This document shows positions 37,955 through 48,808 of a stretch of 64,000 nucleotides of DNA, in pieces. The stretch comes from Psoroptes ovis. Taxonomy: Eukaryota > Arthropoda > Arachnida > Sarcoptiformes > Psoroptidae. The DNA lies in assembly GCA_002943765.1 (NCBI GenBank), contig PQWQ01000005.1, forward strand, positions 1,984,001 through 2,048,000. The letters run 5' to 3'. Both the position numbers and the translations under genes were made by a program. The notes under the pieces are model-generated. The model saw only the letters and a list, made by a program, of their open reading frames with translations. It made no database searches and was not told the origin of the DNA. The stretch's first letter is position 1, and each line of letters begins with the position of its first letter.

Positions 37955-39924
37955 TCATTTTTCATATGCCTTGTTATGAAATTTTTGTGCACGACCCGAT
38001 GGATCCATTGAACAACCCCAATCAGTTCTCGGCACCCATCGTACAATACTTTCAAGACATGCTTTTTGTGGGAAATGTTTTTCGAATATTTCACGATACA
38101 AATATGCTTCTTTGGTCATCGGTGTGTCGAATGGCCAACGTTCTTGACGTTTTTCGAATATTTCATCTGTAATCAGATGTTCGGCTTCTAATTTTAATGA
38201 ATCAATCCATGAATAACCAACACCATCGGAAAATTGTTCTTTTTGACGCCATAAAATATTATCAGGTAAATATGGTTCTTTAGTTGGATCATCTGATGTA
38301 TCGAATGCTCTATTGAATCATAATGGTTATTATGAATTAATGATAATAATTAATACAAAACATACTTCCGTAGAACATATTTTTCAATACGTTCTTTAGT
38401 GCATAATTTTTCTTTTGGATCAATATTCATGACAACATCTAAAAATGAAAGATCTAAAAATGGTACCCGAGCTTCGAGACCCCATGCCATTGTTGATTTA
38501 TTTGCACGTAAACAATCGGATGTATGAAGATTTTTCACACGTTTAACTGTTTCAACATGAAATGATTCAACATTTGGAGCGGAATAAAAATAAAGATAAC
38601 CACCAAATATTTCATCTGAACCTTCACCACTTAAAACCATTTTAACACTATTAGCCTTGATTTTTCTTGACAATAAATACATTGGTGTACTGGCACGTAC
38701 TGTTGTTACATCATATGTTTCTAAATGATAAATGACATCGGATATTGCATCTAAACCTTCTTGAATGGTGAATGTATATTCATGATGTTTCGTTTTCAGG
38801 AATGTTGCCACTTCTTTAGCTGCAATCAAATCTGGTGATCGTGTTTATATCAACGAAGAAATAATTATTTTTAAATTATTATAATTAATTGTATTCAATC
38901 GTATTCAACTTATCTTTTAATCCAATCGAAAATGAATGTAATCGCGGCCAATAAATAGCTGGTTGTTCATCTTCACTACTACTACTGCTATCACTAGCGA
39001 TTGATTTTTTATTCATATCACAACCATTGATTAATCCGGATAATTCATCTTTATCGGTCATAAATTCATGTTTCATCAAACGACGTGTTTCACGAGCGGC
39101 TATCGATGCAATTAAACTTGAATCTAAACCACCGGATAACAGAACACCATAAGGCACTTCGGACATTAAACGTTTTTTCACCGCTTTGGTCAATGTTTTA
39201 CGAATCAATTCATAATCAACAATTTGTTTTGGTATGAATGTTTCATCATACCAATTTGGTTGATACCATTGTTTGAACTGTGAACATTCCGAATCATACA
39301 TATGACCAGGTGGAAATGATTTAATTGTATCACAAATATCATTTAAACATTTCATTTCGGATGCAAAATACAATGTTTTCGGTTTGTCTTGATTGTATCC
39401 ATAATATAATGTTGTTACACCGATTGCATCTCTTGCTACAATAAATTTTTGTTTCACCGTATCATACAGTACAAATGAAAATATTCCATCTAAATATTTG
39501 ATAAAATCATCCGCACCAAATAAACGATAAATATGTATGATTGTTTCACAATCCGAGAACGTGGTGAATTGACAATCTTTCAAATATTTTGTTTTTAATT
39601 TTTTATAATTATAAATTTCACCATTAACCGATAATATGATCGATTGATCATGGCTGACGATCGGTTGGGCGCCGGAATCAACACCAACAATAGCTAAACG
39701 TTCATGGCACAGAATATTTTGGCCAGAAATTATGCAACCAGACCAATCAGGGCCGCGATGTCTGATTCTGATTATGAAATAAATTTGAAAAATTGTTAGT
39801 AAAATAATCAAAGACAACCAAAGAACAACTAAAATCAACAAAACCTTTTCGAATGATTCAATGCAATTTGACGAAATTTTCTCACATCACCATCATAATT
39901 TAATACGGCAAATATTCCACACAT
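37955..39924 (-). CDS. asns: Asparagine synthetase (glutamine-hydrolysing)
   Basis: Four exons (39845-39924, 38914-39767, 38366-38840, 37955-38309) give 587 codons. The cytosolic enzyme makes Asn and Glu from Asp, Gln and ATP. The N-terminus begins MCGIFAV with the Cys2 nucleophile of the glutaminase domain, followed by RHRGPDWSG (29-37) and NGEIYN. The synthetase domain has the pyrophosphatase loop SGGLDSS (238-244), SGEGSDE and LEARVPFLD. The sequence is closer to the yeast/plant/bacterial AsnB type (HERLAIVGVDSGAQP, GSPDL) than to the vertebrate enzyme. A Ser/Asp/Glu-rich insert sits roughly at residues 254-295. Introns 1 and 3 are GT-AG. Intron 2 has no usable GT or in-phase AG but fits AT-AC exactly, restoring the conserved GSPD. 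The gene is convergent with MADD. Confidence 0.93.
38841..38913 (-). other. AT-AC intron in asparagine synthetase
   Basis: The 73-bp intron reads AAAAG|ATAAGTTG at the 5' end and ATAAACAC|GATCACC at the 3' end. With these borders the exons join in phase and give GLK-GSPDL, matching the conserved family sequence. The 5' site is ATAAGT, not the ATATCCTT of U12 introns, so it fits the rare U2-type AT-AC class. Confidence 0.7.
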
Positions 39925-41739
39925 TTTTCAAGTTTCAAATCGTCAAAAATGATTCAATGATTATGGCACAACTAATATTTTTGGCAAATGACAACTTCAA
40001 TAAAAGATTTTCTGTTTATTTTATTTCAGAAAAAATTCAAGTTCAAAACCCTCCAACGTGGCTCCAACATATGTTTAATCATGCATGATATTGAATATTC
40101 AAAACTATTCGTCGAAGATTGAAGATAACACGCATAGACACATAAAAACGCCAACCGATTTCGTTTTTTTTTTTTTCGATGTTGGAGAAGCAAAGGCAAT
40201 CTTTTTTTTTTTGTTTTTGTTTTATTTTAGGTTGCTACCATCAATTGAAGAGTTTAATTGAAAAAATTTGAAAAATGTTGAAATTATAAATTGTTATCAC
40301 TAATAATGAATACATTAATGATTATGTGGCTTATCTAATATATCAATAATGATAATATAACTTGAATATTAATGAATGTTTTGTGCAAAGGAACAAAATT
40401 TAAATTTGTTGCCAACCGTGGTCAAATCTAAAAAAAGAAATTATGTAATTCAATCCTTGAAGAAAGCATTTATTCTTAGATAATTATTATTATCGATAAA
40501 TGGTTAGTTGAATAAATAATTCATATCATACATTCACATTATGCGATCATCATTGATTTCAAAATAAATTAAAATAAATTTATTTAGAAATTTATTGATC
40601 AAAAATTTTATTCATGATTAAAATATATGAACATTAAACAGTCTTTAACACAAAAAAAAATTATGATAATTAATAGTCTTTATAACTGAGAAGAATGTTG
40701 TCGTTCAACAGGTGTTTGTTTGTTCTTGAGCTCAATATCGAAAATATATCACTTATGCTGCTCGTACACATCTGATTCGTTGATCGACAATCTTTGCTGT
40801 AGTAATAATAATAATAAATGAATCTTTATTTATCGATGCTATGCTCAAGCATTTGCACCTATTGTATATGATCATATTAAAATGAATCAATCAATAATCA
40901 ATCAATCAAAATGAAATACAATAAAAATGAGAATAAAATGAGTAAAATAAAATATGAATTATAGAGGTAGATGGAACCAGATCAAGATCAATAGGTTGAA
41001 TTTGTAATAATAAAAATAATATTTTTATTCAAAAATACAACATTTAGACAATTGATTGATTAAAAATAAAAATAAACAACAATGAAAATGATGTGTTGTT
41101 GATGACATCTAAAACAACAATGAATAATAAAATGAAAAACAATGAAGATATGTGTGCAGCATAAGGCTGTCATATCACACTCAAACATTTTTAGTTGTTT
41201 GATATGCTGCTACAGAAGAATAAAAATAATGTGAATAAAATGAGATAAATGAAAATAAGAATAAAAATAATTGAAATAATATGAATGAAATAAAATGAAA
41301 TGAAATGTGATGCATGCTGATTGATATTTGATTTGGCATTTTAGTTCAATTGAATCTTGAATTATTTCTTTTTTTTCGGTCATAAATTTTTACTAATTGA
41401 CATATTATTGCTTTTTTTTTGAGATATACCTGTATTTCGGTATTTGCGATACCGGGATATCGGTATTAAAACCGGTATTGTAAATAAAAAATTCACTTGA
41501 TAAAAAGATTAAATGAAAGCCCATCTTTAGCTACCGTGCGGGCAATTATTTTCGGTAGTTTCTCATTTTTATTCTGGAAATAATTAGTGATCAACAATCA
41601 GTGGTTTTTTTTTGAGGATTCGATTCGATGTCAATTTAAGGCGATTTTTCATTTTTCTTTTTGCTTTTTGTCGATTGAATGAGAATCATCTTTGCTGTAG
41701 TGACCAGGCTCAATGTAGTTAAAAATTGCAGTTAAAAAT
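39925..41739. other. Intergenic region before the transposon cluster
   Basis: No gene was recognised. The sequence is very AT-rich with GAATAAAATGA-like short repeats (40900-41300) and a small cluster of CGGTATT repeats at 41430-41485. A 14-base string, ATCTTTGCTGTAGT, occurs twice (near 40790 and near 41689). Confidence 0.45.
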
Positions 41740-41861
41740 TGTTAAGAAATAGAATATATTTAATTAGGAACAACACAAAATAATAGTAAAGTATATTTTT
41801 GAATTAATGGAATGTAAAGCATTTATATATTCATAAATACTAATTTAATTAGAATTCCACA
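41740..41861 (-). mobile_element. Solo LTR of the Copia-2 family
   Basis: This 122-bp segment begins TGTTAAGAAATA and ends AGAATTCCACA. It aligns along its full length with the 123-bp LTRs of Copia-2 (55640-55762), with moderate divergence. It is flanked by a 5-bp duplication, AAAAT (41735-41739 and 41862-41866). This is what LTR-LTR recombination leaves behind, so it marks an older insertion of the same family. Confidence 0.85.
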
Positions 41862-41866
41862 AAAAT

Positions 41867-42580
41867 TGATTGCGCCTAGAGGTCTGATTGTTTATCTAGT
41901 CGTTGAAATCGGATCTCAATCTGAAATTCTGCTCTCTAGTTGATCGAATACAACCATGAAAACAGATAGTAGTATGATGTTCTAGCGAATACGCGAAAAA
42001 ATTGCGTGAAATCGAAATTATCGTGGCTCGAAATTACACATTTTCGATATCATTATTCCGAAAATGCATTTTAGTGCAATTTTTCCAAATCGAAACACTC
42101 TGTCATTTGTTCAAGTAGTTCTCAATTACATTGTCTTATCAATCGGCAGTTTTCGATTCCTGTTACAGTCTATGCATTCGTGTATATGCAATGTGAAAAG
42201 CGTAATTTTATAACAGAGATTAGAGATTATAAGTTTTGAGAAGAGAACTATTCTCATATATGATGCTACTACGGCTGATTTTCGAAAACTTCCGTTTCGA
42301 AAATGTTGCGAAAACGCGTTGAAACAACGTGATTCACAGGAAATATCTCCAAATAAACGATTACGACCTTCTCAAATTTTGATCACTTTTTCCTTATCGT
42401 CATTTACACTTAAAGAAAAATTTTTAATTAATTATAATTAGTTTAAATAGACGCAAGGGCCGCCAGGCTTGCCGTCTTTTAATTCTCAATTAATTTTCAT
42501 TCATTCATTCATTCATGAATTGATTTTATTTATTTTACATTTGTTTTCATTAGTTTAGTTTAGAATTAGTCTGGTGCAAG
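41867..42580. other. Intergenic stretch with a GC-rich hairpin
   Basis: No coding signal. A GC-rich stem at 42449-42476 (AGACGCAAG ... CTTGCCGTCT with one bulged base) stands out from the AT-rich flanks. It could be a transposon terminus. Confidence 0.35.
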
Positions 42581-43020
42581 CTTAAAAAATTTATCGAGTT
42601 ACACATCATCAATTGCTCACCATTTGAAGCATTATTCAATCGTACATCGATTATATCGTTAGATCATGAATTCTCAACAATCACGCAATCAAAATCAATT
42701 GATGTAGATTATCATAAGAAATATATCGAAAGAATGAAAAAGAATTACGATTCAAAGCATAAAGTAAAAAATCAGATAATATTGAAATCGGTCAACGTTT
42801 ATTAGTGAAGCAACGTATCTCAACATTTCTTTAGTGGAAGATTTCAGATTAAGATTTAGTTGAAAAGGTTTATGGAAGTTTCGCATGACTGACTATAACC
42901 GGACAACTTTGCGAGCTAAGTCAATGATTAAGTCTTTTAAAGATCATCATATGATTTCAGAAGAACCAATGAAGATTATAACAAAAACCATGAAAGATCT
43001 GAGCGATTTGTTCCTATAAG
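42581..43020 (+). pseudogene. Ty3/gypsy integrase C-terminal remnant
   Basis: The frame from 42581 reads CSPFEALFNRTS, as at the end of gypsy integrases, and then an acidic/basic stretch (YIERMKKNYDSKHK). A frameshift near 42775 leads to IEIGQRLLVKQR, the start of the C-terminal DNA-binding module, and further broken frames follow with NRTTLRAKSM. No LTR was identified beside it. It is an old, non-functional piece. Confidence 0.65.
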
Positions 43021-43295
43021 ACACTTTCACCATGCCAAATTTTGACGAATTATCTGAATTATTGTCCTAGTTAAACGAAATATGTACTAGATCGACAACT
43101 GCCATAAAATTACATATATATGTCACGGCGATCGAATCGGACATGTTTAATCAACTTAAATTTTATTTAAAACAATTTATTGACAAATTCACAATTGAAA
43201 AATATGATAAAAAATTATTATATGTTGAATTTCACTATTTTGTGTAAAAGCATGTGGGTGTGACGTCACTCACAAGTAGTATGCGATAACAATAG

Positions 43296-43910
43296 CCAAC
43301 GTGTGTCGATGGCCGAACAGACCATTCCAAAAAACTTGTTCGGCGACCCATCGACAACGGCATAATTTATTTCAACTGTATCATTAACAACAAACGAATT
43401 AAAGCATTTTCGGATACAGGAGCCGAAATTACCTGTATTTCGAAATCTTTATTCGACCAACTAAAACTACAAATAATTTCTAATTCAATCATTAATATAC
43501 GCCAATTAGATAACTCTACTAAGTCGTTGGGTCGCGTAAATATAAACGTCACCATCGGAAAGATAACCAGATCAATCAACGCTCATATAATTCGGAACTT
43601 AAACTCCGATTTATTATTGGGCTTGGACTGTTCACAATTGTTCAACCTAAATCTAGACCTGAACACTAACTGCTTGAAACAAGATGATATGATCATCAAT
43701 AGCCATAGTTTTCGCTGTCAACATCACCATCTTGTAAATAATAGCAGCAACATCGAGTACCATATCAACCCAAATATTGATAATAATATAAGTACAAAAT
43801 TATTAATTTTAATCAATCGATTCGATGTTTTCGCCAAATCAAAAACTGATACTGGACTCTATAAACACCTGTATCATAAAATTGAATTGACCAACAAAAT
43901 CCCAATTTGA
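43296..43910 (+). pseudogene. Ty3/gypsy protease and start of reverse transcriptase
   Basis: One frame remains open for about 205 codons. It contains the retroviral-type aspartic protease motif SDTGAE (Asp codon at 43413), the partner motif LLLGLD, and about 60 residues later the start of an RT domain (FDVFAKSKTDTGLYKH, then HKIELTNKIPI) before a stop where RT should continue. Gag is absent upstream and most of RT is absent downstream, where the Tc1-type transposase begins. The RT fragment at 47.3 kb could be the separated continuation of the same element, but that is inference. Confidence 0.75.
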
Positions 43911-44136
43911 CTGCCGAGATATATATATGTGACGCATATCACGCATGCTCCGACGAGTTAACCTTAGAAAGGTTAAAACAAATAACAACGGCCATTTTTA
44001 GGGCCTATAATCGTCCGGAAAGTTAAAATGTTAATCAATGATAAATCTTACGTAAGACCAGCGAATGGCTTAATTGTATTGAACTCCGATTGAACCGTTT
44101 GATCAATGCGATATAAAAAACAAAATCGCACAATAA

Positions 44137-44872
44137 TTATTATCTGATGCATCATTAACACAAAAAGAAATCTCTGAAGAGTTGGCAGCTGATAACATCC
44201 AAGCAAGCCAATTCACAATATCAAGGATTTTGAAAAAAATGAAATATACAAGAAAAAGGCTAGTAATTGTACCTATGGAGCGAAACAATGATCGAAATAT
44301 CGAAAAAAGGCAATCCCGAAGAATCCAATTCATCGATGATAAAAATTTGGTCTATCTTGATGAAACTGGTGTTAAATCTTCATCAATCAAGAAAATACGG
44401 CTATTCAACAGCCAATGCCCAAGCATACAAAGTGGTGCGAGCAAGCAGAGGGACCAATATCAGCTGCATGGTTGCCATAAAAATAACTGGCGTCGTTGCA
44501 TTTACTATAAAAGATGGTGCATTTAACGGAAATGACATGAAGAAGTTCATCAGCGATGAATTGTGGAAACATTTTGATAACAATCCAGGCGACGTATTGA
44601 TTTCGGATAATTGTGCATTCCATCGACGAGAAGATGTAAGAGTGTTATTGACAGAAAAAAATATCGCCGTTGCATTCTCACCACCTTACTCGCCACAGTT
44701 GAATCTGATTGAAGAGTATTTCAGCCATTTCAAGGCTTTGATATCACCGCGTATCACAATAGCGACAACACGTGATGATTTGAAACAAAGAATAAGAGAT
44801 CTGTCGAGCAATGGATCATGTGATTTTGGAGGATGGTACCGGAATATGAGAAGATGGTTGGAAAAGGCCTGA
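44137..44872 (+). pseudogene. Tc1/IS630-type DDE transposase, frameshifted
   Basis: The N-terminal part has a helix-turn-helix-like stretch (TQKEISEELAADN, SQFTISRILKKM). The catalytic core shows the three expected sites: LVYLDETG, VLISDNCAFHR and YSPQLNLIEEYF. A single extra base at about 44370, just after DETGV, shifts the frame; the downstream frame then runs intact to TGA at 44870-44872. The protein would have been a nuclear cut-and-paste transposase. I did not find clean terminal inverted repeats. It lies between gypsy fragments and may have inserted into one. One frameshift suggests a fairly recent death, unless it is a sequencing error. Confidence 0.8.
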
Positions 44873-45227
44873 GCAAGGCAGGAATTCATTTAGACGATTA
44901 TTTTTTGGCTTTCACTAATTGGTTTTGTTGAAATTTTTTTATAATAGAATAAATATAAGTTTAATTAAAAATTTTTGAATAATTTGAAGAAAATTTTAAC
45001 ATAACCCTGTATGATGGTAATTCGGTTCCATTATCGTCTACATTGTACATCGGATCTGGTCGATCGTCGTTCGTACCTTCATCATCATTATCATTGATTT
45101 TTTCGTTCGAATCTTCAATCGGTTGATTACGATTTTTTTATCATGTTATTTATCTAATATATACAAATTGATAAGATTTAATGATAAGGAATAAAACAAG
45201 CATCAAATGATAGTTGAATTAATAATT
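44873..45227. other. Spacer with a short minus-strand coding scrap
   Basis: From 45142 down to 45003 the minus strand reads an open, acidic, protein-like stretch (PIEDSNEKINDNDDEG, PDPMYNVDDNGTE). It may be a fragment of another retroelement or of a host gene. Nothing else is visible. Confidence 0.25.
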
Positions 45228-45517
45228 ATTTGTGTGTATGTGTGTGTGTTAGTATGTTTTTGCACATTGGTTATCGTTCGATTGTTTGTTTGCAAGATAA
45301 GCATACACGCTCCTGATAAGACCATATCACATGATTATCAATCTATGATTATCAATAAGTTGGATAAAGACACCAGTGATTTTTGTATATAAACCCTTTT
45401 GAATTTCAAATGAACATAAATCAACTGACTTCGATAATACTGTTCATTATTATTTGTGACATTGTATTTGCGCTATTGAATTTTTGTCATAATAAAATTT
45501 TTTTTATTGTTCACAAC

Positions 45518-46793
45518 ATGAATCGTTCAGATTTGCCAACAACTGAAGAAGATGCCGTCGCATTCTTGCAAGAGCACAATATATTGCCCCGGACGTACAG
45601 ATGTACAAATGGTCATGATATGAAGATTTATTTTGGTGCCCGAATCTTCTGGAAATGTGCAATAAGCGAAGTTGCGATAAAAAAATTGCTATTAAAAAAG
45701 GAAACTGTTTCGAGGGGAGTTATCTATCTTTTTACAAGGCAGTAAACTTCATTTACGAGTGGTGCCATGAAAAAACGGCCATCAAGTATTGCAAGCGGGA
45801 ACTTGAAATGTCGAAAAACGATATTATTAATTGGAACCGTTACATGCGTGAAATATGCGCGCTGGACATGGTGAGTAAAAACATTATCTTTAATTATTAA
45901 TTACTATTACTAATTACTTATCATTATTACAGGCATCAAGGATAAACAGGAAGATTGGTGGCCCGGGACGTATTGTGGAAATAGACGAAAGTCTATTCAC
46001 CAAACGGAAGAACAACAGTGGCCGGATGTTTCCCGAACAGTGGGTGTTTGGTGGAATATGCAGGCAGACTAAAGAATCGTTCGTCGTGACCGTACCGGAT
46101 AGGAGGGGCCCCACACTTTTCTCGAAAAAATTGTGGAAAACATAGCGGAAACAGAACTATTCAGATAGTTGGCGAGGGTATCAGACCGATGAGATTATTG
46201 CAAGGGGATTTAATCATATGAGGGTGAATCACCGCTACAATTTTATCGATCCAAAAACGGGTGTTCACACTCAAAATATTGAGCGAATGTGGGGCAGTGT
46301 AAAGTTGCGGAACAAGAAACAAAGAGGGACAGCCCGACAACATTTGGATTCGTATTTAGCAGAATTTTCATGGCGGCAGGATCAGAAAAATGCAAAAAAG
46401 GATCCATTCATTGCAATGCTAAACTCTATTGCGTTCCATTTTCCACCATCAAAATCACCACCTGGACCATCAGATAGTTGGCGAGGGTACCAGACTGATG
46501 AAATTACTGCCAGGGGATTTAATCATATGAGGGTGAATCACCGGTATAATTTTGTTGATCCAGAAACGGGTGTTCACACTCAAAATATTGAACGAATGTG
46601 GGCCAGTGCAAAATGGAGGAGCAAAGTACAGCGAGGGACTGCCAGACAGCATTTAGATTCATATTTGGCTGAATTTATTTGGCGTAAAGATCAGGAAAAT
46701 GCTAACCGAAATTTGTTTGAGGCTATGTTAGAAGCGATTTCCTTTCATTTTCCAACATCATCATCATTATCACGACGATCACCATCACAATAA
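45518..46793 (+). pseudogene. Merlin-like transposase, copy 1, with duplicated catalytic half
   Basis: The frame starts at ATG 45518 and is interrupted by a frameshift near 45650, then runs to ALDM at a GT donor (45871). A 62-bp intron ends at 45932, and exon 2 starts ASRINRK. The catalytic core has EIDES (Asp codon 45984), SDSWR and NIERMW, the D-D-E pattern of IS1595-type enzymes. A short deletion near 46150 breaks the frame ahead of the second Asp. The segment from that Asp to the end of the domain then occurs twice, in frame, with a 309-bp period (46162 and 46471). The two repeats differ (KLRNKK against KWRSKV). Reading frame breaks make this copy inactive. Confidence 0.75.
46162..46790 (+). 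repeat. In-frame tandem duplication of the transposase C-terminal half
   Basis: Unit A is 46162-46470 and unit B starts at 46471; both begin CAGATAGTTGGCGAG. The period is 309 bp (103 codons). Each unit contains the second Asp (SDSWR) and the Glu (NIERMW) of the catalytic triad. The same duplication with the same period is present in copy 2 (50492 and 50801). Confidence 0.85.
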
Positions 46794-46870
46794 TCATCAT
46801 AATAATCATAATCATTTTTACTTAACATGTTCGAAATAACTAAATTTATCATTAACTTTCAAACCAATAT

Positions 46871-47283
46871 CAAGATTGTTTCAAATTTATTTTGTGAAAT
46901 ATGAAAATAAAAGTTGTTGAAAAAATGACCAGCACCTGTGATATAATTGCCACTTATGTGAGGGAATGGTTGGAAATCATCAATACGGCTGCGCATGACA
47001 ACAAGCAAAAATGTTCTAATTAAAGCAATCTCATCGTTTGGAGACCAGTTTTTTATGTGTGCAGTTTTGGCGGAGGAAAAAAACGTGGTCGGTCACTTGT
47101 TGGTTGACTGTGGTCCAGAGCACACATTTCAATTTTTTTATTAGTATTGTGATTTACAAATGAGAAGAAAAAATTTCTTTTTAAAAAATGTGTTTTAAAA
47201 TTACCATCAAATATGGATTGTTAATTGACGATCAGTGAAGATATTAAGAAACTGATTTTTTCATGGTATTGAATTCGAGAATC
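46871..47283 (+). repeat. Unclassified interspersed repeat, copy 1 (with 61000-61328)
   Basis: It begins CAAGATTGTTTCAAATTT and ends GTATTGAATTCGAGAATC, as does the shorter copy at 61000-61328 in the same orientation. The middle of copy 1 has about 80 extra bases. It abuts Merlin copy 1 on the left and a gypsy RT fragment on the right. It has no long ORF. A 32-codon frame (MKIKVVEKMAST...) is present in copy 2. Confidence 0.7.
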
Positions 47284-47703
47284 TTGAAAAAATATAAATT
47301 GCATACATTCTCCCATAATTATATCGATGACATTATTATATTTTCAAAAACAAAATCAGAACATTTAAAACACCTTGAATTGGTCTTTGAAACATTTATA
47401 AAAGAAAACATCAAATTGAAATTATCGAAATGTGAATTTGGACTATCGAGCATTACTTACTGGGGCCATAAAATATCAGATGAAGGTATATCACCAACCA
47501 GAGATAATGTGATGGCAATAATAAAAGCAAAACCACCGAAGAATTTGCGAGAGTTAATCGAAAGAAACTAGAACCAGAATTTGAAGGACCATATCCGATT
47601 ATTGGAATGGATGGTAAAGCGATAGTAAAGATTAAAAAGGGGGAAAATGGAGAAAGTACATGTATCGCAAGTAAAACCAAAATACACCACCCCATTTAGT
47701 ATA
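47284..47703 (+). pseudogene. Ty3/gypsy reverse transcriptase fragment fused to integrase tail
   Basis: The left part reads the RT catalytic motif YIDDIIIFS followed by the RT thumb/connection (KLSKCEFGLSSITYWGHKIS, GISPTRDNVMAI). At about 47550 it passes directly, in another frame, into the end of integrase (KLEPEFEGPYPI, then VHVSQVKP after a further shift). RNase H and most of integrase are therefore deleted. It may belong with the protease/RT fragment at 43.3-43.9 kb and the env-like ORF that follows. Confidence 0.75.
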
Positions 47704-48808
47704 ATGAATATCGTATTCGTAATGAATTTATTGCTGATAATGTTTGGAATGGCATCAACAAAAACAAAAATAGACAGTACAGATCCAGTCGTTTGGGAAC
47801 TGACAGAACACACCGTTGCAAAAGATTTAATTAATTCCCATTATGTCATAAGATTGGTCAGTCCGTGTAACATCATGGAAAGAAAAGAAAGTTTCTCTCA
47901 ATGTAATATGAAATACAAAGAGATGGTTTTAACACCCATAACGAAGCATTGTCAAAAAACCAATAAAAACCTAGACAATTATTCGATTGACGACGATCGA
48001 AGAAAAAGAGCGATTGGATGCGATATTATTGGGTGCGAAGTATCTATTCGAACATGCTGATAAAGTTTTTTATGTAGGACAAATGATAGTTGGATTCGTT
48101 TCAAATTGGCTACATCATCGAAAATATAACAAAGTAATAAAGACACAAAAGAAACAACATGAACAATTAAAAATCTTAATGAATAACCAAAATAATTTAT
48201 TAAAAAAATTCAAAGAAAAACTTGTCGCAATGGAGAAACAACAAAATAAGACCAACCAGATGATTACAAGCATGATGGAAGAAGCATATTACGACTCCAT
48301 AATATACGCACAAATGCTAATAATTAACCAAAATCTTGAAAGATTCTTTATACAGACAAAACATCAAAAAGTATCAATGGAAATAACATTATTATTCCCT
48401 GATTTGATTCATCCAAATGAAAATTTTGACCAATGGAGTTTTGTTGGCTGTGAATTAACGACAGACTTGGACCTAATTTTAGAAATAACAGAACCCGAAT
48501 CGTATGATTCAATGAAGATATTCAAAGCATACCCGTTTCAATTATACAAACATCATGAAGATCAAATTTGTTCTTATGAATATCGCGGCCAGCAGTACAT
48601 GTTGTATAATAATGAGAAGAATTGCACAAAAAGCTTAAAGATAAATCCGCATCATTTGAAACAATCAGAAAGTTTTATTATTGATAAGCCGGAAATTTGT
48701 GACAAAAATCAAACAAAACCCATGGTGGATATATGGCATAAAACAACATGTGAGAAAATCAAAAACAGTGAAGAAAAGGAAATCCAAATTGTAAACGAAG
48801 CTTATTAA
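47704..48808 (+). pseudogene. Env-like gene of an errantivirus-type gypsy element, frameshifted
   Basis: It follows an integrase tail, the position of env in insect errantiviruses. The first frame starts with a hydrophobic leader (FVMNLLLIMFGM) and reaches a furin-like RRKR site (about 47998-48009) followed by a small-residue stretch, the usual place of a fusion peptide. The frame then shifts between about 48015 and 48040, and the second frame runs about 255 codons to TAA at 48806-48808. That part is rich in Lys/Gln/Asn helix (coiled-coil-like, then a Cys-containing ectodomain). No C-terminal membrane anchor is seen. With the frameshift and missing anchor it is non-functional as it stands. 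Assignment rests on position, leader and cleavage site, not on close similarity to a named protein. Confidence 0.6.

Larger units (their letters stand above)
45228..46866 (+). mobile_element. Merlin-like DNA transposon, copy 1
   Basis: The segment is shared with 49794-51204. Homology starts at ATTTGTGTGTAT and ends around CTTTCAAACCAA in both, so these approximate the element limits. Terminal inverted repeats and target duplications could not be fixed. It encodes an IS1595/ISXO2-type transposase, as in eukaryotic Merlin elements. Confidence 0.7.

Noticed and set aside
38841..38913. Asparagine synthetase as a broken pseudogene
   Set aside because: Only one junction is non-canonical, and AT-AC borders repair it exactly. 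All other residues and phases are intact.
37955..39924. Asparagine synthetase as bacterial contamination
   Set aside because: It has three spliceosomal-type introns, animal-like AT content and lies 655 bp from an unmistakable animal gene.
47284..47571. RT fragment starting with MVLNSRILKK as a genuine protein start
   Set aside because: The first residues come from the adjacent interspersed repeat. RT similarity begins only at about KLHTFSHNYIDD.
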